DNA from: JAJEFO01 sp965214325 | Lineage (GTDB): Bacteria > Pseudomonadota > Alphaproteobacteria > Rhodobacterales > Rhodobacteraceae | Assembly (NCBI GenBank): GCA_965214325.1 | Contig: CBDCBG010000006.1 | Span: 248,001 to 312,000 of the forward strand | DNA: 64,000 nucleotides | Direction of reading: 5' to 3' | Shown: positions 36,365 through 44,560 of the stretch, piece by piece | Position numbering within the stretch: position 1 is the stretch's first letter | Layout of the letters: the number at the start of each line of letters is the position of its first letter | Position numbers and translations under genes: made by a program | Notes under the pieces: generated by a model | Database searches by the model: none | Told to the model about the DNA's origin: nothing | Seen by the model: the letters and a program-made list of their open reading frames with translations, nothing else

Positions 36365-38554
36365 TCAGCTGGCGGCGGCGACCTTCCCCTTTCGCGACCA
36401 TTTGTTTCTGGGCTTGCGTGACATCCTCGGATAGCTGCGGTCGGGCCTTTCGCGCTGCCAGAGTGCGGCGACGTCGTCGACGATGCGCGAGACGGTTTCG
36501 GCGAGGGCGTCGGCCTGGGCGAGCGCGAGGGCCTCGAAGTTGCGGAAGACCGCTGCTGCGGCGTTCTTGAAGTTCACCCTCTTCGGGTGTCCGTCCCCGG
36601 GCGCTGCGTTGATTTCCCCGTCGATCTCGTTGGTCATCAGGCGGGTGGCGGTGACCATGACGAAGCTGGCGTAGAGTTCCTGCAGGACGCCGCGCTCGTT
36701 TTCGGCGCGGAAGGACTCGACGGCCAGGAACCACTTGGCGGTCTTGTACATCTCTTCAAGACGCCAACGCGCCCGATAGATCGCGGCCAGGTCCTCGACG
36801 CGGAAGCCGTCGTCTTCCGTGAGCGTGGTGCCGAGGGCGAAGACCGTGTCGCCGGCGGCGTAGCGGACCAGCCTCAGCTTCAGCGGCCCGAACGCGGCAC
36901 CTGGGTGGCGGGCCTTCAGCCGGGCCAGCGCCTTGCCGTCGGGCCGGATCTCGACCGTCCTGTCGTCCAGCGAGCCGGCGAGGAAGGCGACGGTCTCCGC
37001 GTTCGCATCCCGCTTGAGCCGGAACACGGCGTCCTGGCCCCGGACGACGTGGGCGAGAAGCATCTCGTAGGAGAAGTAGCCCCGGTCGTAGACGACCACG
37101 TCCCCGGCGGACAGGGCCTTGAGGTGCCTGGCTGCGGCGCGGCGCTCGTTGGTGTCGGCGTGCAGTCCGAAGTCGAACGGCAGCCGCGGCTCCAGTTCGT
37201 AAAGGCAGCTGACCAGACCCTGCGGGTAGTGTGCATGCTTGCCCGGCGTCGCGTATCCGGCATCCACGAGCGGCCTCGGCAGGTTGATCTTGGCTCCGTC
37301 GACGCCGAAGACCCGCCGTCCCTTCCAGAGCGGGCGGTCAGGGGCCTCGGCCAGGATCTCCCGGTGAAGCTCCCTGAAGACCTCCGGGTCGACCTTGGCG
37401 CGCGCCCGGGACATCGACGACGGCGTCACCGGGCGGTCCTGCGGCAGCGTCACGCCCATCCTGCGGGCGCTCTCCCAGATCTCGGCGAGGGCTGAGCCGT
37501 AACTGCGCCCCGTGCCGAACACGAGGCGGAGGACGAAGAGGACGACCAGGAAGGTGCCGATCAGTCGGCGGCGCACCCGCCACTCGCGGTCGTGGCGCTC
37601 GGACGTCCTGGCGGCGGCGGCGGCGACCGCGCTCCACATCCCGGCGGCCGTCCGCGCGCTTTCCGGAGCGCGGGCCGGCCTGCGTCTTGTCTCCTTCCTC
37701 TCGCCGCGCAGCGCGGCCCGGGCGTCCGTCTCCAGCTCGAGCACGTACACGTTCTTGGGTACGCTGCGGGAGGCCGTGGCGCCGATCTCCGTCCATCCCG
37801 CCGCGCGGTAGCAACTGCCCTCCTGCTCCTGCGGGTCGACGAACGTCTCCACAAGGAGCGGGTGCACACCCCAGCGCCGGTGCCAATCGTCGGCGACCCG
37901 TCGGGCCGCCAGCGACAGGGACCGGGAGGCAAGGTTCCTGACGCTGACCCATGGAAACACCAGGAACCGGCTGTTCCTGAGAAGGCGGGCGAGGCCCGCG
38001 TCGCGCTGCCGCCGGTCCCATCCGACCCACGCGTCGCGAACCGGCAGCGCGCCCGCGCTCTCGAACATCAGGCAGCCCAGGCGGCGGCCGTGAGCGTCGA
38101 GGATGAAATACGCGAGATGGCAGCCGATGGGCGACATGTAGCCGCGCGGATGGTACCGGTCCACGAGCTCGTTCCATTCCGCCAGATCCCGTCCGCCGGC
38201 GGCGATTTCCAGCGTGACCGGCTCCAGGGCCGGGAGCGGCGCGTTGATCGGCTCCCCGGGTTCGCCGGCCTCGGTGCGGGCGGGAGCGTTGCGCCGCCCG
38301 CCCGTCTCGCGCCGCTCCGGCAGGGTCAGGATGCCCAGCCTCTCCAGTTCCTCAAGAACCCGCAGGCAGAACTGCTCCCTGTAGGTTCCGGACGGCGTGT
38401 GCCAGTTGAAGTTCTCGCACAGCGTGCGGGCAAGTTCCCGCCGGCTGTCGTTCGGGAACAGCTCGACCGTCTCCTTCATGAGCGCGATCTGCCTCCGCGT
38501 CAGGCGCTTGCCGAAAAAGGTGGTGGCTTCCAGGTTCTCGATGCGCGGATCCAT
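36365..38554 (-). CDS. DruA-domain/DDE transposase fusion (IS4-like), copy 1
   Basis: A 729-residue protein. Residues about 1-270 are a DUF4338 (DruA) domain: TRRQIALMKETVELFPNDSR, then LVDRYHPRGYMSPIGCHLAY, DAWVGWDRRQRD, LLRNSRFLVFPWVSVRNLAS and LLVETFVDPQEQEGSCYRAA. Residues about 300-729 are an IS4-type DDE transposase: first Asp in VFGVDGAKINLP, second in VVYDRGYFSYEML, and Glu in the YREK-like block YRARWRLEEMYKTAKWFLAV. DUF4338 is the DruA component of Druantia phage defence; in this setting it may serve DNA binding or target choice. It looks intact and is identical to copy 2. Confidence 0.9.
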   Translation of the reverse strand: MDPRIENLEATTFFGKRLTRRQIALMKETVELFPNDSRRELARTLCENFNWHTPSGTYREQFCLRVLEELERLGILTLPERRETGGRRNAPARTEAGEPGEPINAPLPALEPVTLEIAAGGRDLAEWNELVDRYHPRGYMSPIGCHLAYFILDAHGRRLGCLMFESAGALPVRDAWVGWDRRQRDAGLARLLRNSRFLVFPWVSVRNLASRSLSLAARRVADDWHRRWGVHPLLVETFVDPQEQEGSCYRAAGWTEIGATASRSVPKNVYVLELETDARAALRGERKETRRRPARAPESARTAAGMWSAVAAAAARTSERHDREWRVRRRLIGTFLVVLFVLRLVFGTGRSYGSALAEIWESARRMGVTLPQDRPVTPSSMSRARAKVDPEVFRELHREILAEAPDRPLWKGRRVFGVDGAKINLPRPLVDAGYATPGKHAHYPQGLVSCLYELEPRLPFDFGLHADTNERRAAARHLKALSAGDVVVYDRGYFSYEMLLAHVVRGQDAVFRLKRDANAETVAFLAGSLDDRTVEIRPDGKALARLKARHPGAAFGPLKLRLVRYAAGDTVFALGTTLTEDDGFRVEDLAAIYRARWRLEEMYKTAKWFLAVESFRAENERGVLQELYASFVMVTATRLMTNEIDGEINAAPGDGHPKRVNFKNAAAAVFRNFEALALAQADALAETVSRIVDDVAALWQRERPDRSYPRMSRKPRNKWSRKGKVAAAS

Positions 38555-38592
38555 CGTGGCCTCCCTCGGGACGGACGGACTGGGTCGATGCT

Positions 38593-38621
38593 ATGATGAA
38601 CCGATCCGCTCCATGAGTCAA
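38593..38621 (-). promoter_or_regulatory. Promoter of the DruA-transposase gene (copy 1)
   Basis: On the minus strand TTGACT (38616-38621) and CATCAT (38593-38598) are separated by 17 bp and lie 39 bp upstream of the transposase ATG. This is a fair sigma70-type match. The same pair recurs in copy 2. Confidence 0.55.
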
Positions 38622-38728
38622 GCCCGAACGAAAGATCCCCGCGCGAGCGCGGAAACGCCCAAAAAACATGGACTTTGAAAAGGCGCGAAAATCAGGAAAA
38701 TCTGATCGGGCCTAATTCAATGCCATTG

Positions 38729-38738
38729 GGCGGCCGAG
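38729..38738. repeat. Target-site duplication between the two IS copies
   Basis: A single GGCGGCCGAG separates the right end of copy 1 from the left end of copy 2. Confidence 0.85.
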
Positions 38739-38832
38739 CAATGGCATTGACTTAAGGAATCGGCGCTGTTGACTTAACGGGACGTGGAAGGTCCAGCAGC
38801 GGAAGGCGTGTATTCCGCTTGTCGTGCGTGGT

Positions 38833-41022
38833 TCAGCTGGCGGCGGCGACCTTCCCCTTTCGCGACCATTTGTTTCTGGGCTTGCGTGACATCCTCGGAT
38901 AGCTGCGGTCGGGCCTTTCGCGCTGCCAGAGTGCGGCGACGTCGTCGACGATGCGCGAGACGGTTTCGGCGAGGGCGTCGGCCTGGGCGAGCGCGAGGGC
39001 CTCGAAGTTGCGGAAGACCGCTGCTGCGGCGTTCTTGAAGTTCACCCTCTTCGGGTGTCCGTCCCCGGGCGCTGCGTTGATTTCCCCGTCGATCTCGTTG
39101 GTCATCAGGCGGGTGGCGGTGACCATGACGAAGCTGGCGTAGAGTTCCTGCAGGACGCCGCGCTCGTTTTCGGCGCGGAAGGACTCGACGGCCAGGAACC
39201 ACTTGGCGGTCTTGTACATCTCTTCAAGACGCCAACGCGCCCGATAGATCGCGGCCAGGTCCTCGACGCGGAAGCCGTCGTCTTCCGTGAGCGTGGTGCC
39301 GAGGGCGAAGACCGTGTCGCCGGCGGCGTAGCGGACCAGCCTCAGCTTCAGCGGCCCGAACGCGGCACCTGGGTGGCGGGCCTTCAGCCGGGCCAGCGCC
39401 TTGCCGTCGGGCCGGATCTCGACCGTCCTGTCGTCCAGCGAGCCGGCGAGGAAGGCGACGGTCTCCGCGTTCGCATCCCGCTTGAGCCGGAACACGGCGT
39501 CCTGGCCCCGGACGACGTGGGCGAGAAGCATCTCGTAGGAGAAGTAGCCCCGGTCGTAGACGACCACGTCCCCGGCGGACAGGGCCTTGAGGTGCCTGGC
39601 TGCGGCGCGGCGCTCGTTGGTGTCGGCGTGCAGTCCGAAGTCGAACGGCAGCCGCGGCTCCAGTTCGTAAAGGCAGCTGACCAGACCCTGCGGGTAGTGT
39701 GCATGCTTGCCCGGCGTCGCGTATCCGGCATCCACGAGCGGCCTCGGCAGGTTGATCTTGGCTCCGTCGACGCCGAAGACCCGCCGTCCCTTCCAGAGCG
39801 GGCGGTCAGGGGCCTCGGCCAGGATCTCCCGGTGAAGCTCCCTGAAGACCTCCGGGTCGACCTTGGCGCGCGCCCGGGACATCGACGACGGCGTCACCGG
39901 GCGGTCCTGCGGCAGCGTCACGCCCATCCTGCGGGCGCTCTCCCAGATCTCGGCGAGGGCTGAGCCGTAACTGCGCCCCGTGCCGAACACGAGGCGGAGG
40001 ACGAAGAGGACGACCAGGAAGGTGCCGATCAGTCGGCGGCGCACCCGCCACTCGCGGTCGTGGCGCTCGGACGTCCTGGCGGCGGCGGCGGCGACCGCGC
40101 TCCACATCCCGGCGGCCGTCCGCGCGCTTTCCGGAGCGCGGGCCGGCCTGCGTCTTGTCTCCTTCCTCTCGCCGCGCAGCGCGGCCCGGGCGTCCGTCTC
40201 CAGCTCGAGCACGTACACGTTCTTGGGTACGCTGCGGGAGGCCGTGGCGCCGATCTCCGTCCATCCCGCCGCGCGGTAGCAACTGCCCTCCTGCTCCTGC
40301 GGGTCGACGAACGTCTCCACAAGGAGCGGGTGCACACCCCAGCGCCGGTGCCAATCGTCGGCGACCCGTCGGGCCGCCAGCGACAGGGACCGGGAGGCAA
40401 GGTTCCTGACGCTGACCCATGGAAACACCAGGAACCGGCTGTTCCTGAGAAGGCGGGCGAGGCCCGCGTCGCGCTGCCGCCGGTCCCATCCGACCCACGC
40501 GTCGCGAACCGGCAGCGCGCCCGCGCTCTCGAACATCAGGCAGCCCAGGCGGCGGCCGTGAGCGTCGAGGATGAAATACGCGAGATGGCAGCCGATGGGC
40601 GACATGTAGCCGCGCGGATGGTACCGGTCCACGAGCTCGTTCCATTCCGCCAGATCCCGTCCGCCGGCGGCGATTTCCAGCGTGACCGGCTCCAGGGCCG
40701 GGAGCGGCGCGTTGATCGGCTCCCCGGGTTCGCCGGCCTCGGTGCGGGCGGGAGCGTTGCGCCGCCCGCCCGTCTCGCGCCGCTCCGGCAGGGTCAGGAT
40801 GCCCAGCCTCTCCAGTTCCTCAAGAACCCGCAGGCAGAACTGCTCCCTGTAGGTTCCGGACGGCGTGTGCCAGTTGAAGTTCTCGCACAGCGTGCGGGCA
40901 AGTTCCCGCCGGCTGTCGTTCGGGAACAGCTCGACCGTCTCCTTCATGAGCGCGATCTGCCTCCGCGTCAGGCGCTTGCCGAAAAAGGTGGTGGCTTCCA
41001 GGTTCTCGATGCGCGGATCCAT
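38833..41022 (-). CDS. DruA-domain/DDE transposase fusion (IS4-like), copy 2
   Basis: Identical in all 729 residues to the product at 36365-38554, with the same DUF4338 (DruA) N-terminal part and IS4-like DDE C-terminal part. Both genes keep all catalytic residues and a full promoter. The perfect identity means the duplication is recent, or maintained by recombination, or an assembly effect. Confidence 0.9.
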   Translation of the reverse strand: MDPRIENLEATTFFGKRLTRRQIALMKETVELFPNDSRRELARTLCENFNWHTPSGTYREQFCLRVLEELERLGILTLPERRETGGRRNAPARTEAGEPGEPINAPLPALEPVTLEIAAGGRDLAEWNELVDRYHPRGYMSPIGCHLAYFILDAHGRRLGCLMFESAGALPVRDAWVGWDRRQRDAGLARLLRNSRFLVFPWVSVRNLASRSLSLAARRVADDWHRRWGVHPLLVETFVDPQEQEGSCYRAAGWTEIGATASRSVPKNVYVLELETDARAALRGERKETRRRPARAPESARTAAGMWSAVAAAAARTSERHDREWRVRRRLIGTFLVVLFVLRLVFGTGRSYGSALAEIWESARRMGVTLPQDRPVTPSSMSRARAKVDPEVFRELHREILAEAPDRPLWKGRRVFGVDGAKINLPRPLVDAGYATPGKHAHYPQGLVSCLYELEPRLPFDFGLHADTNERRAAARHLKALSAGDVVVYDRGYFSYEMLLAHVVRGQDAVFRLKRDANAETVAFLAGSLDDRTVEIRPDGKALARLKARHPGAAFGPLKLRLVRYAAGDTVFALGTTLTEDDGFRVEDLAAIYRARWRLEEMYKTAKWFLAVESFRAENERGVLQELYASFVMVTATRLMTNEIDGEINAAPGDGHPKRVNFKNAAAAVFRNFEALALAQADALAETVSRIVDDVAALWQRERPDRSYPRMSRKPRNKWSRKGKVAAAS

Positions 41023-41060
41023 CGTGGCCTCCCTCGGGACGGACGGACTGGGTCGATGCT

Positions 41061-41089
41061 ATGATGAACCGATCCGCTCCATGAGTCAA
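41061..41089 (-). promoter_or_regulatory. Promoter of the DruA-transposase gene (copy 2)
   Basis: TTGACT and CATCAT, 17 bp apart, identical to the pair in copy 1 and offset by 2468 bp. Confidence 0.55.
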
Positions 41090-41196
41090 GCCCGAACGAA
41101 AGATCCCCGCGCGAGCGCGGAAACGCCCAAAAAACATGGACTTTGAAAAGGCGCGAAAATCAGGAAAATCTGATCGGGCCTAATTCAATGCCATTG

Positions 41197-41206
41197 GGCG
41201 GCCGAG
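41197..41206. repeat. Target-site duplication, right copy
   Basis: Third GGCGGCCGAG, directly after copy 2. Confidence 0.85.
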
Positions 41207-41250
41207 CCGAATCGAACCGCCTCCGTCGGGACCGCCGGGGAGGGGCAGGC

Positions 41251-41605
41251 CAATGGCATTAGGACAAGCTTTCTTGACTTTCGGATAAGAAAGCCCACGC
41301 GCTTCGGGCGTCTTCCGGAAACTGGGGGCCTTTTCCGTGGCCAATTTCGATGTCAGGCCAGGGACCGGTCCTGCCACTTGCTCCCTAGCTGCAAGGACTG
41401 CCGCAGTTAGCTGCGTCCGGGCCTGTCTCGCTGGATGCACCGCGACAGTCCGGTCATGGTCTGCGCGACGGATTGCCTGACCGTTTCGGCCCGCATCAGG
41501 AACAGGGCCTCGATTTCCTTTCCGACGAGGCGCAGGCCGTTCCGGAAGTAGGCGAGCATGGCGGGCAGGTTGTTGCCGTCACCGCCGTTGATGTCATCGT
41601 CGCAC
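41251..41605 (-). pseudogene. Decayed relative of the DruA-transposase element (C-terminal part)
   Basis: The minus-strand reading DINGGDGNNLPAMLAYFRNG, LRLVGKEIEALFLMRAETVR, QSVAQTMTGLSRCIQRDRPG follows the C-terminal transposase sequence of the two intact copies (EIDGEINAAPGDG, FRNFEALALAQADALAETVS, LWQRERPDRSYPRM). A stop stands where the intact copies have the Tyr after RPDRS. The element end is still visible as CAATGGCATT at 41251-41260, matching the left end of the intact copies. It is a divergent, truncated cousin and is cut off on its upstream side by an IS110 fragment. Confidence 0.65.
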
Positions 41606-41616
41606 CGGTTGGAGAA

Positions 41617-42036
41617 CCGTCCGAGCTGCACTCCAGCTCGTGGCTGGGGCTCGCGCCGGGAACCCGCATCAGCGGTGGCAAGTCCCTGCCGGGGCGCTCG
41701 CCGAATGCGGTCGACAAGGTAGCGCGATCCTTGCGCATGGCCAACATGACCGCTCGAAGGAGCCAGACCTTCATCGGGGCCAGGCACCGCGCGCGCCTCG
41801 CCCGGAAGGACGCGCCCGTGGCGCTCGCCGCGACCGCGCGCGAGCTTGCGTGGCTGGCCTGCACGCCCGTCACCCGAGGGGAGGAATCCGTGGGACGCGG
41901 GTTCAAGCCCTGCGAGCGGCGCCGCGTCGACCGGACCGTCTCCAATCCTGGCCGTCGAGCGAAGCGGCTTGGTTGCCAGCTGGTCAAGATGCCAGAAGAT
42001 CCGGATCCTGAAAATGGCGTGGAGTCAACTGCGTAG
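41617..42036 (+). pseudogene. IS110-family transposase C-terminal fragment
   Basis: The reading ELHSSSWLGLAPGTRISGGK, then RMANMTARRSQTFIGARHRA, RLARKDAPVALAATARELAW and KRLGCQLVKMPE matches the C-terminal IS116/IS110/IS902 domain. The N-terminal DEDD domain is absent because the fragment begins next to the decayed DruA-transposase relic. It differs from the IS110 at 21735-22969 and belongs to another IS110 branch. Confidence 0.7.
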
Positions 42037-42569
42037 GTTCCTTCTTGCTCAAGAGGTCTTGGCAATGGCCGGCCTTCAAGAGACGGCGCATTCCGATCAG
42101 GACCTAGACAGCGCGATGCTTCTCGAAGCGATCTCTGGAAAGGAATTGCTTCATGAATTCGGCCGATTCGCTACTCGACGCGTCATCCATTCTCCTGCTG
42201 CCATCCGTGGTCGGGCCAACGGCTCGTCAATGCCCAAGGGAGGAGCCCGGTGCATAAGCGCGCACGCCGGGACATGTCCGGGGGAACCGGGGCAACCCAG
42301 TTCCGCGATCGAACTTGCTTGCACACACTTCACCACTCGGCAGGGCAAGCACTCTGCTCAGGAGAGGATTCAAGTGGTCGAAGAGACAGTGATCGGCTTT
42401 CCCGACCATTGCTGCACGCCTGTTGAACCGGAAAGATGCGGGACAAGCCGGTCATCCAACTGGGATGGACAAATGTCTGCCTATTCGAATTCGCGCCACG
42501 GAAAAGAAGTTGTGGTCCCAGGCGACATGGCTGATCAATGCCCAGTCGAGACCTCTCCAGTGAGGACAA
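42037..42569. other. Gap between the IS110 fragment and the old-yellow-enzyme gene
   Basis: About 530 bp of lower GC than the IS copies. No gene recognised. It should carry the promoter of the gene at 42570, whose ribosome-binding site GAGGAC lies 2-3 bp before the ATG. Confidence 0.45.
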
Positions 42570-43760
42570 ATGCAACAATATGGGGCTCTGTTTGATCCTT
42601 TGACGTTACCCTGCGGCGTGGTGCTCAAGAACAGGATCGCGAAATCGGCCATGTCGGATTCCCTAGGGGACGGCACAGGACATCCGACATCCGAACAAAG
42701 TCGTCTTTACCACATTTGGGCTGCAGGCGGGGCTTCCGTGTCAATCATCGGAGAAGTGCAAGGGACGGGCGGCTTTGCCGAAAAGCCGGGAAACCTTGTG
42801 CTGAATGAAGAGTCGGACCTCGCGAAATTCCGAACTCTGGCCGATCACGGCAGCAAGAACGGCACTCATCTGTGGCTGCAGCTTGGGCATGCGGGTGCGC
42901 TTGCCTACGTTCCGACGAGCTCTCCCAAAGGGCCTAGCGCGCTTGATCTGCCAGGATTGCGATGCGAAGAAATGACAAAGGATGAGATCCGTCGGATTCC
43001 AGCAGAATTTGCAAGGACCTCAAAACTGGCGCAGTTGACCGACTTCGGCGGGGTGCAAATTCACGCGGCCCATGGATTCCTGCTTAGCCAGTTCCTGTCG
43101 CCTCTCTTCAACAGGCGCAGCGACGACTACGGTGGACCGATTGTTAACCGAATGAGGCTTCTGTTGGAGACTGTCGAGGCTGTCCGCGAGGCCGTCGGAC
43201 CACAGTATCCAGTGGCGGTGAAACTCAATTCCTCTGACCAGCTCGAAGGCGGATTCAGTCAGGAGGATGCTCTTGGAGTCGTGGAGGCGCTGGACAAGTC
43301 CTCCATCGACCTGATCGACATCAGCGGAGGGACATATTTCCCCGGCGCGAAACCCGCATCGGATGGCGCAGGGCGCGGCCCGTACTTCTTGGAATTTGCG
43401 AATCGCGCGCGAACCAGAACATCAAGGCCGTTGATGCTGACCGGCGGTTTCAAGACCCGCGCGCAGGTCGAGGTGGCCTTAGCGAGTGGCTCAGTCGACG
43501 TCGTCGGACTTGCTCGCGCGCTGGTGGTTGAGCCTTCGCTTCCAAGTCTTTGGAAAAAAAATCTAAAACCGGATCCGGTACTTCCAAGGTTCGACGAGAC
43601 GCCAGAGGGCGGGGTTACGGCGTGGTACACGATGCGATTGACCGAGGTAGGATCTGGCAATGGACCGGCTGCATTTGGCGGCATCTGGCAAGCCATGTCC
43701 GACTATGAAGAGCGCGACAATGCGCGAACGGAAATCTGGTTGCAGCATTTTGGGAATTGA
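42570..43760 (+). CDS. NADH:flavin oxidoreductase (old yellow enzyme family)
   Basis: A 396-residue FMN-dependent TIM-barrel oxidoreductase. Signatures are GVVLKNRIAKSAMSDSLGDG, the QLGHAG motif, VQIHAAHGFLLSQFLSPLFN (active-site HxxH/N variant then RRSDDYGG) and VDVVGLARALVVEPSLPSLW for phosphate binding. Members reduce activated alkenes, enones or nitro compounds, or demethylate small amines. No other catabolic gene is adjacent; it stands between IS relics at the left edge of the accessory region. Substrate unknown. Confidence 0.92.
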   Translation: MQQYGALFDPLTLPCGVVLKNRIAKSAMSDSLGDGTGHPTSEQSRLYHIWAAGGASVSIIGEVQGTGGFAEKPGNLVLNEESDLAKFRTLADHGSKNGTHLWLQLGHAGALAYVPTSSPKGPSALDLPGLRCEEMTKDEIRRIPAEFARTSKLAQLTDFGGVQIHAAHGFLLSQFLSPLFNRRSDDYGGPIVNRMRLLLETVEAVREAVGPQYPVAVKLNSSDQLEGGFSQEDALGVVEALDKSSIDLIDISGGTYFPGAKPASDGAGRGPYFLEFANRARTRTSRPLMLTGGFKTRAQVEVALASGSVDVVGLARALVVEPSLPSLWKKNLKPDPVLPRFDETPEGGVTAWYTMRLTEVGSGNGPAAFGGIWQAMSDYEERDNARTEIWLQHFGN

Positions 43761-44117
43761 CACGCTGGAGCGTCACGAAGGACGCGCAGGATTCCGAGCG
43801 CTGGGTACCTTGGGCATCTTGCACGCAATTGGTGTCAGGAGGATCGGGTCATCAGCTCTCCCGCCGCCAGGTGGCTGGCGTTCGCATTGACGATGTGCGC
43901 GTTTCGACGTGGGACAACCTCTTGGGTTCAGATCCATTTCGGTTCAGATCCATTTCAGCGGAAGCCCGATTATTCCGTGGCTGCCGCGCGACTCTCGACT
44001 GATACGGAATACCAGGGCTGGAGCGTCGTCTTCGGATTGGGCGCCGGGACCGATTGTTTTGTCAGATGCGCCGCAAGACCCCAGTCCTTCAGGTCGGGTA
44101 TGCAAGGCGCAGACGCC
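43761..44117. other. Gap holding a 16-bp tandem repeat and the IS200/IS605 left end
   Basis: No gene recognised. It contains a perfect tandem repeat at 43925-43956, and its right part should include the left end of the IS200/IS605 element. Confidence 0.4.
43925..43956. repeat. Perfect 16-bp tandem duplication
   Basis: GGTTCAGATCCATTTC occurs twice without spacer (43925-43940 and 43941-43956), in non-coding sequence left of the IS200/IS605 relic. Confidence 0.85.
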
Positions 44118-44540
44118 CTGGCGCGTCAATGGGGCGCGTTGGGCTTCGACATGTTTGCGAATGATGTCGAGCGGCGCTCCGCCGCATGACGCGGCGAAGC
44201 GGGACGGCGACCACAGGACGCCTTTCCTGCAGTGTCCGGTGATCTCCGGCCGGACGCTTCGCGGGCGACGGCCGGACACGCCCTTCAGGCTGTTGACCAG
44301 CCTGGGAGAGGGACACCTTTGGAGGGTGGCTGACGAGCAGGTGCACGTGGTCGTCCTCCCCGTCGCATTCGAGCGGTTCGGCCTCGAAGTCGCGGCAGAC
44401 CTTCGCGAGGATGTTTCGCGGGTCCTGCACGGCCGGCTCCGACAGCACGTCGCGCCGACACTTCGTGACAAGGACAGGACGGGCATGAAGTGCAAGGACG
44501 CAATGCCTGCCGGCTCGATGTCCTGTCGACCCTTCCGCAC
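44118..44540 (-). pseudogene. IS200/IS605 TnpA (Y1 HUH transposase), frameshifted
   Basis: Pieces in two frames together give TnpA: a start MRKGRQDIE, then AGRHCVLALHARPVLVTKCR, then FEAEPLECDGEDDHVHLLV with the HUH motif HVH, and after another shift LVNSLKGVSG, KGVLWSPSRFAASCGGAPLD and IIRKHVEAQ. The catalytic Tyr expected in the last piece (usually xxQYIEQQ) is His. At least two frameshifts make it inactive. It is divergent from tnpB, the IS605-type arrangement. Confidence 0.75.
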
Positions 44541-44560
44541 GCCAATCGCATTGCAGGACC

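Larger units (their letters stand above)
36271..38728 (-). mobile_element. DruA-transposase insertion sequence, copy 1 (2458 bp)
   Basis: Complete element. Ends are the perfect 12-bp inverted repeat CAATGGCATTGA (36271-36282) and TCAATGCCATTG (38717-38728), imperfectly extended to about 18 bp. It carries one gene on the minus strand, a 93-bp tail after the stop, and a 174-bp leader with a promoter. It is flanked by the 10-bp duplication GGCGGCCGAG. A second copy of identical length follows immediately. GC content is visibly higher than that of the host genes. Confidence 0.92.
38739..41196 (-). mobile_element. DruA-transposase insertion sequence, copy 2 (2458 bp)
   Basis: Same ends, same length and same orientation as copy 1, offset by exactly 2468 bp (element plus 10-bp duplication). 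I saw no difference between the copies on reading, and the encoded proteins are identical. It ends at 41196, followed by the third GGCGGCCGAG at 41197-41206. Confidence 0.92.

Noticed and set aside
36587..37495. A 302-codon open frame antisense to the DruA-transposase (and its twin in copy 2)
   Set aside because: Same reason; its amino-acid composition is that of a mirror frame and it lacks a ribosome-binding site.
36365..41022. A Druantia phage-defence locus
   Set aside because: The DruA-domain proteins are fused to DDE transposases inside an IS with ends and target repeats. None of the other Druantia genes (the large DruE helicase or DruB/C/D) is present.
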